A stretch of DNA of 64,000 nt, from the NCBI RefSeq assembly GCF_026735165.1, contig NZ_JAPQES010000003.1, forward strand, positions 1 to 64,000. The letters run 5' to 3'. The stretch is from Clostridium ganghwense. GTDB lineage: Bacteria > Bacillota > Clostridia > Clostridiales > Clostridiaceae. The notes beneath the pieces were generated by a model. The model saw only the letters and a program-made list of their open reading frames with translations, was not told the DNA's origin and did no database searches. This document shows, one piece after another, positions 16,993-24,664 of the stretch. A program made the position numbers and the translations under genes. Each line of letters begins with the position of its first letter. Within the stretch, counting starts at the first letter, position 1.

Positions 16993-17517
16993 TTATTTGG
17001 CCGCTGCTTTTTTAATAAAGTTAGCTTGCCCACTTTTATTTAGTGCTTGTACAAGTACTCCTGATATAACACCATCTACTAAATGATGAAGTAATGTACC
17101 TATTCCTATAGTCAATATAACATAATTAATACTGAACCCTTTAGCCCCCATAAATGGTATAGTTGATAATCCTTCTAATATTCCATGTATTGGTGCCGTA
17201 ACAATTACTATTTTTGTAAAATCCACTCCCTTTTTAAGCAGATAAGCTCCTATAATACCTACAAATACATGCATAAAAGCTCTAGCTGCAATATATGGTC
17301 CAAGAGCAATTAAAAATCCAAATGCAGATCCTACTCCAACTACAACAGCTGCTCCTGGACCTAAAAACATTGCTAAAAATACTGGTACATGTGATGCAAG
17401 AGTTGCTGAAAATACTGGTGGTATAACCACCCTTAAAAAACCAAAATAAAGTGGTATTATAATTGCAAAAGCAGTTAATAATGCCGTAAATGTTAATTTC
17501 CTTACATTTTCTCTCAT
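16993..17517 (-). CDS. niaX: ECF transporter substrate-binding (S) protein, niacin type
   Basis: A 174-residue integral membrane protein with about six helices and a basic N-terminus (RENVRKLTFTALLTAFAI), the layout of ECF S components. The stretch VVIPPVFSATLASHVPVFLA followed by MFLGP resembles the niacin transporter NiaX. In the family the S protein captures the vitamin and docks on the shared EcfA1-A2-T module, which is not in this window. ATG 17517 follows GGAGGTG. A perfect palindromic operator overlaps its promoter, and the same core recurs upstream of pncB, which acts in niacin salvage. Other vitamin S components cannot be fully excluded. Confidence 0.68.
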   Translation of the reverse strand: MRENVRKLTFTALLTAFAIIIPLYFGFLRVVIPPVFSATLASHVPVFLAMFLGPGAAVVVGVGSAFGFLIALGPYIAARAFMHVFVGIIGAYLLKKGVDFTKIVIVTAPIHGILEGLSTIPFMGAKGFSINYVILTIGIGTLLHHLVDGVISGVLVQALNKSGQANFIKKAAAK

Positions 17518-17531
17518 GTTTTACACCTCCA

Positions 17532-17557
17532 TATACTACTGTATATACAGTAGTATA
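17532..17557. promoter_or_regulatory. 26-bp perfect palindromic operator (candidate NiaR site)
   Basis: The half-site TATACTACTGTAT is followed directly by its exact reverse complement. It covers the -10 and likely start site and ends next to the GGAGG ribosome site, so a bound repressor would block transcription. The centre TGTATATACA also occurs upstream of pncB. NiaR (YrxA) is the known niacin-responsive repressor of such genes in Firmicutes; assignment to it is inference. Confidence 0.75.
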
Positions 17558-17580
17558 CACTAGCTATTTCGTATTGTAAA
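17552..17580 (-). promoter_or_regulatory. Promoter of the ECF S-component gene
   Basis: TTTACA (17580-17575), 17-bp spacer, TATACT (17557-17552) on the minus strand. The -10 lies inside the palindromic operator. Confidence 0.75.
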
Positions 17581-17626
17581 TAATATTTTTTAACTTTATA
17601 TTCATTTGTATGGAAAAACTATCTAT

Positions 17627-17656
17627 TTGACAAGCTTTTACTCTACAAATTACAAT
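17627..17656 (+). promoter_or_regulatory. Promoter of the HesB-like gene
   Basis: TTGACA at 17627-17632 and TACAAT at 17651-17656 with an 18-bp spacer, 37 bases before the ATG. Confidence 0.65.
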
Positions 17657-17693
17657 TAATATATACCCATATATGGTATGGAGGTGATTTTCT

Positions 17694-17990
17694 ATGATAA
17701 CAATTAATAATACAGCATTAAAAACAGCTAAAAATATGAACGCTTCCTTCGTCATTAGAGTCACAACCAGTGGTTGCGGATGTGGAGGCGGCATTAGAAA
17801 AAGCTTATGGATTGAGCTTTCTAATGATTTTGTAGATATTAATAATCATTACACACTTTTTGAATATGAAGGTGTAAATGTATACATCAGTAAAAAACTA
17901 AACTTAAGTAATAATGTATATATCTTTCAAAAATTTAAGTTTCCAGTTATAGGACCAGTTTTTAGCAGCAAAGGCATATCTATTTCATAA
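17694..17990 (+). CDS. HesB/IscA-like small protein (CC/Se-motif-like)
   Basis: A 98-residue soluble protein. The Cys-rich loop VTTSGCGCGGG at about 28-38 is followed by strands ELSNDFVDINNHYTLFEYEGVNVYIS, a layout similar to A-type Fe-S carriers (HesB/IscA). However, it lacks the C-terminal CGC pair of true IscA and instead has PVIGPVFSSKGISIS. It resembles the small clostridial HesB-like group in which the early motif carries CC or Cys-Sec. ATG 17694 follows GGAGGTG. It stands alone. A metal- or sulfur-binding function is likely but unproven. Confidence 0.6.
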   Translation: MITINNTALKTAKNMNASFVIRVTTSGCGCGGGIRKSLWIELSNDFVDINNHYTLFEYEGVNVYISKKLNLSNNVYIFQKFKFPVIGPVFSSKGISIS

Positions 17991-18058
17991 ATATACAGCC
18001 TTATAATTAAATATAAAAATTAATAAGTTAAAATTCATGATATTTTTTCATATATAAA

Positions 18059-18102
18059 AAGAAGTAAAGATATATATATCTAAATATATCTTTACTTCTT
18101 TT
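18059..18102. terminator. Bidirectional terminator between the HesB-like gene and def
   Basis: Stem GAAGTAAAGATATAT / ATATATCTTTACTTC (18061-18075 and 18084-18098), with TTTTATT after it on the plus strand and TTTTTATAT on the minus strand. Confidence 0.85.
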
Positions 18103-18121
18103 ATTCTCTCTTTTTATTTGT

Positions 18122-18586
18122 CTACTCTTCTATTTTGTATACTTTTTTTGCTACATCCATATAAAGTACTCCATCTAAATGATCTGTTTCATGACATATA
18201 GCTCTAGCCATAAGTCCTTCTGCTTCATATTGAACTATTCTTCCTTTTTCATTCATACCAGTTACAATTACTCTTCTAGGTCTTACCACTATCCCCTCAT
18301 GTCCTGGGTAACTTAAGCATCCTTCTACATCTTCATATTTACCTATTTTTTTAATTATTTTAGGATTTAACAGAATTAAAGGTTCACTTCCATCTCTCAA
18401 ATCTATTATGAATGCTCTTTTTAATATACCTATCTGTGGAGCAGCAAGTCCTACTCCATCACCTGCATATAATGTATCTTTTAAATCTTGAATTGCTTCT
18501 AATGTTTCATTATTAATCTCTGTAATTCTTCTACTTTTACGTCTTAGAACATCATTTCCAACCTTAACTATTTCTCTAACTGCCAT
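18122..18586 (-). CDS. def: Peptide deformylase
   Basis: Removes the formyl group from N-terminal methionine of new proteins. The 154-residue form has all three motifs: GVGLAAPQIG (motif 1), EGCLSYP (motif 2, metal-binding Cys) and CHETDHLDG (motif 3, HExxH). ATG 18586 (MAVREIVKVG) follows AGGAGGAAG with 8-base spacing; the longer frame reading upstream is not supported. Motif 3 has Thr where Ile or Phe is common. Monocistronic, between two hairpin terminators. Confidence 0.96.
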   Translation of the reverse strand: MAVREIVKVGNDVLRRKSRRITEINNETLEAIQDLKDTLYAGDGVGLAAPQIGILKRAFIIDLRDGSEPLILLNPKIIKKIGKYEDVEGCLSYPGHEGIVVRPRRVIVTGMNEKGRIVQYEAEGLMARAICHETDHLDGVLYMDVAKKVYKIEE

Positions 18587-18610
18587 GTAAAGCTTCCTCC
18601 TATGAAAAAA

Positions 18611-18642
18611 TAATAGTATTGGGTTAATACCCAATACTATTA
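18611..18642 (-). terminator. Terminator of the glpF-dhaKLM operon
   Basis: Perfect 13-bp stem TAATAGTATTGGG / CCCAATACTATTA with loop TTAATA; minus-strand tail TTTTTTC. Confidence 0.88.
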
Positions 18643-18673
18643 TATACCTTCCTTTATTCTTTAGCTACATCTA

Positions 18674-19063
18674 TTATGGCATTTTACCAAGACTCATAGC
18701 TGCTACTGATTGTTTTACTGATTCTAAAGTTCCATTTATGCTGCTCTCAACTGCTGCCGAAACTGCTCCTTCAACTAGAGCTGTATCTACTATTTCAATA
18801 TTTTTTTGCATATCTTCAGGTAGACATTCTATTGCCATTTCAGAATTCATATATGCACTTCCTAAATCAAATAGTATTACTACTCCATCTTCTGAATAAA
18901 CTTCTTGTATAGCATTCATTATTTTTTCAACATCTGTTCCAAGTCTTCCATCTGAAGTTCCGCCTGCAGCAACCATTGGCACATCTGCAGCCATTTGACC
19001 AGCAAGTTCCTTTATTCCTTCAGCCACTTTATTACTATGCGATACTATTACAATTCCTACCAT
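18674..19063 (-). CDS. dhaM: PTS-dependent dihydroxyacetone kinase phosphotransferase subunit DhaM
   Basis: A 129-residue EIIA-mannose-like domain. The active His is His9 in MVGIVIVSHSNKVAEG. The GGTSDGRLGTDVEKI loop and VILFDLGSAYMNSEMA are family landmarks. It passes phosphate from PTS HPr to ADP held by DhaL, so this dihydroxyacetone kinase uses PEP and not ATP. Only the EIIA-like domain is present; the longer enterobacterial DhaM also carries HPr and EI-like parts. It is the last gene of the operon, 22 bases after dhaL. Confidence 0.94.
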   Translation of the reverse strand: MVGIVIVSHSNKVAEGIKELAGQMAADVPMVAAGGTSDGRLGTDVEKIMNAIQEVYSEDGVVILFDLGSAYMNSEMAIECLPEDMQKNIEIVDTALVEGAVSAAVESSINGTLESVKQSVAAMSLGKMP

Positions 19064-19085
19064 GTTTTGTCCTCCATTAAGTTAA

Positions 19086-19715
19086 TTATTTTATATTCTC
19101 ATAAATAGTTTTAAATATTAGATAGCTTGATGTTGCACCTGGATCTTGATGTCCTATACTTCTCTCTCCTAAATAACTTGCTCTTCCCTTTGTAGCTACT
19201 ATTTCTTTAGTATGTTCAACACCGCTTTCAGCTGCCTTAACAGCATTTTCCAAAGCTTCTATGCTGCTTAATCCTTTATCTATTGATTCTTTCAAAGCAT
19301 TTAATGCAGGTTGTATAGAATCAATCATTGTTTTTTCTTCAACGTCACTTTTACCTCTCATTTTGATTCCATTTAAAGCTTCTTCCACCATTGCTGCAAA
19401 ATCATTTATATCTACTTCTTCTTTTCCATTAACTTTCATTCCCGCCTTCATAAAAGCTGTTCCATATAATGGTCCTGAAGCTCCACCTACATTTGAAACC
19501 AATGCCATTCCAGCAGTTTTTAATAAATTACCTATATTTTTTTCTTCACTGCCTTCAAGCTTTTCTACTACAGCATTAAAACCTTTATTCATATTTAGTC
19601 CGTGATCGCCATCTCCGATTGCTCCATCTAATTCACTTAAGAATAGCTTATTTTCATCCATTACAGTACTTATATTTTTTAATATTTTCATTATGTCTAC
19701 TGCCTTTACTGCCAT
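19086..19715 (-). CDS. dhaL: Dihydroxyacetone kinase ADP-binding subunit DhaL
   Basis: The 209-residue subunit holds ADP and receives phosphate from DhaM, then transfers it to dihydroxyacetone bound on DhaK. Signatures are IGDGDHGLNMNKGF (Mg-ADP aspartates), NVGGASGPLYGTAFMKAG and the C-terminal RASYLGERSIGHQDPGATSS. I favour ATG 19715 (MAVKAVDIMK), about nine bases after AAGGG; a second ATG three codons upstream abuts that site. Middle gene of the dha operon. Confidence 0.93.
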   Translation of the reverse strand: MAVKAVDIMKILKNISTVMDENKLFLSELDGAIGDGDHGLNMNKGFNAVVEKLEGSEEKNIGNLLKTAGMALVSNVGGASGPLYGTAFMKAGMKVNGKEEVDINDFAAMVEEALNGIKMRGKSDVEEKTMIDSIQPALNALKESIDKGLSSIEALENAVKAAESGVEHTKEIVATKGRASYLGERSIGHQDPGATSSYLIFKTIYENIK

Positions 19716-19781
19716 ATTTACCATCCCTTTCTTATTTACTCTTTATCTAATTATTATCAAATCTTAAATTCTATATATTAA

Positions 19782-20783
19782 TTAACCAAATACTTTAAAT
19801 GCAGGTGTATCTGCCTTAGCATCTAATAATGTTTTTAATTCTTTATCTAATTTTAATATTGAAACTGAGAATCCTGCCATTTCAAGTGAAGTCATATATT
19901 CTCCAACAAAAGTTTTATGAACTTTAATTCCTTTTTCTGCTAAAATTTCACTAACTTTTTTATTAGCAATGTATAGTTCCATATAAGGTGTAGAAGCTAA
20001 TCCATTAACCATAACGGCTACTTCTTCTCCCTGTTTAACGGGCATATCTTCTAATATTTTTGAAACTAAGTGATCAGTTATTTCATCTGCAGTTTTTAAT
20101 TCTTCTCTATGAGTTCCAGGTTCTCCATGAATACCCATACCTATTTCCATTTCCTTTTCTCCTAAAGTGAAATTAGGTTTACCTGCTGCTGGTACAGTAC
20201 ATGGACTTATTGCCATTCCCATACTTCTAACATTCGCAATAACTTTTTCTGCTACTTCTTTTACTTCTACAAGTGAAGCACCTGTTTCTGCTTTTGAACC
20301 TGCTATTTTATGAACAAATACAGTTCCTGCAATTCCTCTTCTTCCTGTAGTATAAGTACTATTTTCAACAGCAACATCGTCATTTACAATAACAGCTTCT
20401 ACATTTAGCCCTTCCATTTCAGCCATATCTTTAGCCATTTCAAAATTCATAACGTCCCCGCTGTAATTCTTTATTACTAGTAATGTTCCTTTTCCTGAAT
20501 CTACAGCTTTTATTGCTTCATATACTTGATCCGGTGTAGGTGATGTGAAAACTTCTCCTGCAACAGCAGCATCAAGCATTCCATATCCTACATATCCACC
20601 ATGTGCAGGTTCATGTCCACTTCCACCACCACTTACTAAAGCTACTTTTCCTTCAACTGGTGTGTTAACACGTGCAACAACATTCGCATTTTCTAATTTT
20701 TTCAAATATTCAGGATGTGCAGCACACATTCCTTTTAACATATCGTTTAACACTTCATTTGGATTGTTTATTATTTTTTTCAT
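19782..20783 (-). CDS. dhaK: Dihydroxyacetone kinase substrate-binding subunit DhaK
   Basis: The 333-residue subunit binds dihydroxyacetone covalently as a hemiaminal to a histidine. Seen: GGGSGHEPAHGGYVG near 51-65, the central GTVFVHKIAG, and MGIHGEPGTHREE near 215-227 containing the substrate-linking His. ATG 20783 is preceded by CGGGAGGA. With DhaL and DhaM it forms the PTS-driven kinase making dihydroxyacetone phosphate for glycolysis. It lies 73 bases after glpF, linking glycerol or dihydroxyacetone uptake to its phosphorylation. Confidence 0.95.
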   Translation of the reverse strand: MKKIINNPNEVLNDMLKGMCAAHPEYLKKLENANVVARVNTPVEGKVALVSGGGSGHEPAHGGYVGYGMLDAAVAGEVFTSPTPDQVYEAIKAVDSGKGTLLVIKNYSGDVMNFEMAKDMAEMEGLNVEAVIVNDDVAVENSTYTTGRRGIAGTVFVHKIAGSKAETGASLVEVKEVAEKVIANVRSMGMAISPCTVPAAGKPNFTLGEKEMEIGMGIHGEPGTHREELKTADEITDHLVSKILEDMPVKQGEEVAVMVNGLASTPYMELYIANKKVSEILAEKGIKVHKTFVGEYMTSLEMAGFSVSILKLDKELKTLLDAKADTPAFKVFG

Positions 20784-20856
20784 TTTATATTCCTCCCGTT
20801 TTATATATTTTTATTGAACTTAATTATCTTAAATTTATTTTTTTATTATTAAGCTA

Positions 20857-21567
20857 TTAAGCTCCAAATACACATTTAAATAATACTGCTCCTGCAATTC
20901 CTCCAACAATTGGTGCAATCACTGGAATCCATGCATATCCCCAGTCAGAACTTCCTTTACCTTTAATAGGTAGAATAGCATGTGCTATACGAGGAGCTAA
21001 ATCTCTAGCTGGATTTATTGCATATCCTGTAGGTCCTCCTAATGAAATACCTATTGACCAAATTAATCCACCAACTACTAATGCACCAAGCCCTTCAGCC
21101 ATTTGTTGAGATACTATTCCCAATATTCCGAAAGTTAAAACTGCTGTTCCTATAAATTCTGATATAAAGTTTGAAATATTATTTCTTATAGCTGGTCCTG
21201 TTGAGAACGAACCTAGAACTGCTCCTTTATCTTCTGTTTCTTCCCAATGTGGTAAATACATTAACCATACTAAAACTGCTCCTATAAATGCTCCAATAAA
21301 CTGAGCAGCTATATAAGTTGGCACCTCATTCCAAGAGAATTTTCCAATAGCTGCAAATCCTAATGTTACAGCTGGATTTAAATGAGCTCCACTTACACTT
21401 CCAAAGATAAATGCTGGAATCATAACAGCTAATGCCCAGCCTGTTGCAATTACAATCCATCCTGAATTTTGCCCCTTACTTTTGTTCAAAACAACATTAG
21501 CAACTACTCCATTTCCCAATAATATCAATAATAATGTTCCTATAAGTTCTGCTAAAAAATGTGACAT
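20857..21567 (-). CDS. glpF: Glycerol uptake facilitator (aquaglyceroporin)
   Basis: A 236-residue six-helix channel of the MIP family. Both pore motifs are present: HLNPAVTLG in the first half and INPARDLAPR in the second, where the Asp after the NPAR motif is typical of glycerol facilitators. It lets glycerol (or dihydroxyacetone) diffuse in. ATG 21567 (MSHFLAELIG) follows GGAGGAATCATC; the longer frame reads through that site. First gene of the operon, downstream of a sigma-54 promoter. A glycerol dehydrogenase would be expected elsewhere to make dihydroxyacetone. Confidence 0.94.
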   Translation of the reverse strand: MSHFLAELIGTLLLILLGNGVVANVVLNKSKGQNSGWIVIATGWALAVMIPAFIFGSVSGAHLNPAVTLGFAAIGKFSWNEVPTYIAAQFIGAFIGAVLVWLMYLPHWEETEDKGAVLGSFSTGPAIRNNISNFISEFIGTAVLTFGILGIVSQQMAEGLGALVVGGLIWSIGISLGGPTGYAINPARDLAPRIAHAILPIKGKGSSDWGYAWIPVIAPIVGGIAGAVLFKCVFGA

Positions 21568-21608
21568 GATGATTCCTCCTTTGTTTAATTTTTTCACTTA
21601 TATATTTA

Positions 21609-21623
21609 GCAAGTGCCGTGCCA
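21609..21623 (-). promoter_or_regulatory. Sigma-54 (-24/-12) promoter of glpF-dhaKLM
   Basis: The minus strand reads TGGCACGGCACTTGC, an exact TGGCAC-N5-TTGC match, with GG at -24 and GC at -12. The start would be about 12 bases downstream, leaving a short leader before glpF. The adjacent gene encodes a sigma-54 activator. Confidence 0.93.
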
Positions 21624-21722
21624 AATGTAAACATTTTCACTATAATTTCTTCAAACCTTCTATTTTCCTAAGATTGAGGAATCATCACATTGTAATCGTT
21701 TTACTTTTCATTTAAAACTTAT

Positions 21723-21769
21723 TGGGAAAAAGTATCAAGTTAACACTTTTCTTCTGATACTTTTTCCCA
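21723..21769 (-). promoter_or_regulatory. 15-bp inverted repeat: candidate activator enhancer or terminator
   Basis: TGGGAAAAAGTATCA (21723-21737) and TGATACTTTTTCCCA (21755-21769) are exact inverse complements with a 17-bp spacer. It lies 100-146 bp upstream of the -24 box, the normal place for a sigma-54 activator site. It is also seven bases after the activator's stop codon, so it could end that transcript, but there is no T-run outside the stem on the minus strand. Confidence 0.6.
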
Positions 21770-21775
21770 CTATGT

Positions 21776-23857
21776 TCACTTTTCCCAACTGATAACTTTT
21801 TGTATTCCATACTTCCTTGCTTTAGCAGCTACTGTTTTATGTGTAACACCTAAAACCTTTGCAGCTGCATTATAGCTTCCATACTTCTTCAATGCTTTTT
21901 CAATAATAATTTTTTCATAATCACTTAATTTTAATATTTCTTCACTATTTTCAATTTCACTCTTTATATTATTTTTCTTCTCCTTAACATTATTTAAGTT
22001 TTCAAGTTTGTCATCACTATTATCCTGTTTAATATATATAGGAAGATCTTCATTTTCTATATATTCATCTTCTGATAATGCAACAACTCTTTCTATTAAA
22101 TTTTCAAGTTCTCTAACATTACCAGGCCATTTATATTTTATGAAAGTATCTAAAGCTTTATTACTTATACCATTAATATCTTTTTTCATTTCTCTACTTA
22201 TCTTTTCTATAAAATATTCCACTAAAATAGGTATATCTTGTTTTCGTTCTCTCAAAGGTGGTAAAAATATAGGAATTACATTTAATCTATAATATAAATC
22301 TTCTCTAAAATCACCTCTTTTAACCATGTCTTCAAGATTTCTATTAGTAGCTGCAATTATTCTAACATTTATTTTTATTGTTTCTTCTCCACCAACTCTT
22401 TGAAATTCTCTTTCCTGAAGTACCCTCAAAAGTTTTGCCTGCATACTTTTATCAGTTTCTCCTATTTCATCTAAAAAAATTGTTCCTTTATTAGCTAATT
22501 CAAATTTTCCTAACTTTCTTTTGATAGCTCCAGTAAAGGAACCTTTTTCATGTCCAAACAATTCACTTTCAAGCAAATTAGACGGAATTGCTGCACAGTT
22601 AACCCTTATAAATGGTCCATCAGCACAACTACTGGCAAAATGTATCCCCTCTGCAATAAGTTCCTTTCCCGTTCCACTTTCTCCTCTTATCAAAACAGTA
22701 GAATAACTTTTAGCAGCTTTTGTTGCAATAGCCAAAGCATCTCTTACCTTACCGCTATTACCTATAAACTTTTTAAAAGCTTCATTAGGTTTTTTAGTCC
22801 TAAAAAGTTCTTCTTCAAGATACTCAGCCTTTGCGGTTATTTCATTTAAATTTTTGTATAATTTCCTTATCTGTGTAAGATCTTTTACTACTGAAACAAC
22901 ACCTCTTATTTCTCCATAAACCTTAATTGCACTTACATCTGCAGCCATTACAACACCATTAGGCTTTTTTACTATAACGCCTCTTTTATTATTTCCTGAT
23001 AACAACACCTGCTGTCTTAATCCATTTGGAGAAGTATGTGATATATTAACACCTATTACTTTCTCAGGTTCTTCTTTAAGTATTTTGTAATAAGCTTCAT
23101 TTGCATAAGTTACATATCCCTCTTTATCTATAACACATATTCCATCTTGCACTGAATCTAGTACAAGCTGTAATCTTTCTTTTAGTTCTTTAACTTCCTT
23201 TAACTCTCCTGTTAATTTCTCTATATTTGAAATATCTTGAAAAGATATTACAGATCCCTTTCTATTTCCTTCTATTAATATTGGTGTTTCATTTAAAAGT
23301 ACAATAGTATTATTAATCTCTTTTCTTAAACCTATTTTTGATTTTCCATTGTTGCAAATTATACCCATTTCTTCTTTAGGAATAATCTCATATATATTTT
23401 TACCTATAGCTTCATTAGCTTTTACATTTAGTATTTTTTCAGCCATTGGATTAAAAACTGTTATTATATCATTTTCATCTAAAACTATAAGTCCATTTGC
23501 CAAACTTTCAAATATTTGCTCCCATGCTATGGTATTATCATGAATAATATTATCTACTTGGCTTATAGTACTCTCATCTGAAATATTGAAATCACTTTGA
23601 AGAAATGCTCCCATCTCGCCTAAAGGCTCTTTTACTCTATCTCCAACAGCTTCAAGTAAAATTTCTTCATTTTGTTTAATTTTCAATAGTACTAATGGCA
23701 TTAAGCTCTTAGCTGGTACTTTTTTTGTATTTTTATAGATAAAAAACTGTACATTATATTTTTTCTCTAATTCATCTACCTTATGTACTACTATAGCTGC
23801 AACTCGTGCATGAATCCCTTTTTCATTTTTTATTATAACTTTTACAGAATCTCTCAA
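21776..23857 (-). CDS. Sigma-54-dependent activator with N-terminal HPr domain (probable dha regulator)
   Basis: A 693-residue regulator. Residues 1-90 are an HPr-like domain with the phosphocarrier site GIHARVAA (His16) and the regulatory-Ser region [12 protein letters not shown] (Ser51). Two PAS-like domains follow (about 112-210 and 226-325), then the AAA+ domain (about 364-595) with Walker A GESGTGKE (392-399) and the sigma-54 contact loop GSFTGA (439-444), and a Fis/TyrR-type HTH at about 645-690 ([20 protein letters not shown]). The start is TTG 23857, ten bases after GGGAG. Its position beside a sigma-54 promoter implies it activates glpF-dhaKLM. PTS control through His16 or HprK control through Ser51 is inference. 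Confidence 0.9.
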   Translation of the reverse strand: MRDSVKVIIKNEKGIHARVAAIVVHKVDELEKKYNVQFFIYKNTKKVPAKSLMPLVLLKIKQNEEILLEAVGDRVKEPLGEMGAFLQSDFNISDESTISQVDNIIHDNTIAWEQIFESLANGLIVLDENDIITVFNPMAEKILNVKANEAIGKNIYEIIPKEEMGIICNNGKSKIGLRKEINNTIVLLNETPILIEGNRKGSVISFQDISNIEKLTGELKEVKELKERLQLVLDSVQDGICVIDKEGYVTYANEAYYKILKEEPEKVIGVNISHTSPNGLRQQVLLSGNNKRGVIVKKPNGVVMAADVSAIKVYGEIRGVVSVVKDLTQIRKLYKNLNEITAKAEYLEEELFRTKKPNEAFKKFIGNSGKVRDALAIATKAAKSYSTVLIRGESGTGKELIAEGIHFASSCADGPFIRVNCAAIPSNLLESELFGHEKGSFTGAIKRKLGKFELANKGTIFLDEIGETDKSMQAKLLRVLQEREFQRVGGEETIKINVRIIAATNRNLEDMVKRGDFREDLYYRLNVIPIFLPPLRERKQDIPILVEYFIEKISREMKKDINGISNKALDTFIKYKWPGNVRELENLIERVVALSEDEYIENEDLPIYIKQDNSDDKLENLNNVKEKKNNIKSEIENSEEILKLSDYEKIIIEKALKKYGSYNAAAKVLGVTHKTVAAKARKYGIQKVISWEK

Positions 23858-23927
23858 ATCAAATTCACTCCCACGTTATATCATAACTATCTCATTATTT
23901 ATATTTTATTACATACAACAAATAAAA

Positions 23928-23980
23928 TAAAATATAAAAAAAGCATATTAACTATACCTAAGTATAATCAATATGCTTTT
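23928..23980 (-). terminator. Terminator of the V-type ATPase operon
   Basis: Stem AAAAGCATATT / AATATGCTTTT (23939-23949 and 23970-23980), followed on the minus strand by TTTTTTTATATTTTATTTT. Confidence 0.85.
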
Positions 23981-23999
23981 CACCCTTTTTCATGATATT

Positions 24000-24662
24000 T
24001 TAAGCATTTTCTGCTGCTTTTGCATCTGCTTCTTCCATCATACTCTTAACCTTCATAAGTCTTGTTAAGGCACTTCTTTCATTTTCATCCAGCTTCATTT
24101 GAATATATCTTATTGTTTCTTGAAGCTGAGGAATTGTCATATACTCAAGTGCATTAACTCTTCTTCTTGTCTTTTCAATTTCATCAGCCATAAGCTGACA
24201 AGACTTTTCAACTTCTGCCAGTTCTAAAAGCTTTGGAAGTATTCCATAAAGCTTTTCTATAGCTCCATCTAGTTCTCCTGAAGTATTTGCAAAACCATAA
24301 GGATAAATACTTCCTTCATCATCTCCAAGTGCTCTTTTAAATTCCATTTTAGGAACATTAACACTCATTATATTTTTAGTTGAAACATCAACAGTAATGT
24401 GCTCCTTTGGATAAGCAATCGCTTCCTCTAATAATTCAGAAGACATCAATGCTCTAGCCATAACGAAATCCTTGAAGGAACTTCCAAGCTCTTCTTCTAC
24501 ACTCTTTCTAAGCTGATTATTATATTTTACAAGGTCAATAAATCTTCTCATAAGCTCATCTTGCTTGTCTTTTAAAAGCTTATGCCCCCTTGTAGCAGTA
24601 ACCAATCTCTTTTTTAGTTTTGTGAGCTCCATTCTTGTAGGATTGACATTAAGCCTAGCCAT
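24000..24662 (-). CDS. atpD: V-type ATPase subunit D (central stalk)
   Basis: A 220-residue coiled-coil rotor shaft protein. The N-terminal helix [20 protein letters not shown] with the following [20 protein letters not shown] is the conserved D-subunit start, and the C-terminal half returns as a long helix ([20 protein letters not shown]). It connects the A3B3 head to the membrane rotor. It begins two bases after atpB and is the last gene of the operon before a strong terminator. Confidence 0.95.
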   Translation of the reverse strand: MARLNVNPTRMELTKLKKRLVTATRGHKLLKDKQDELMRRFIDLVKYNNQLRKSVEEELGSSFKDFVMARALMSSELLEEAIAYPKEHITVDVSTKNIMSVNVPKMEFKRALGDDEGSIYPYGFANTSGELDGAIEKLYGILPKLLELAEVEKSCQLMADEIEKTRRRVNALEYMTIPQLQETIRYIQMKLDENERSALTRLMKVKSMMEEADAKAAENA

Positions 24663-24664
24663 GG

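Noticed and set aside
17282-17560. Frame overlapping the ECF S-component gene and its operator
   Set aside because: It is an out-of-frame shadow of the transporter gene, and its start lies inside the palindromic operator.
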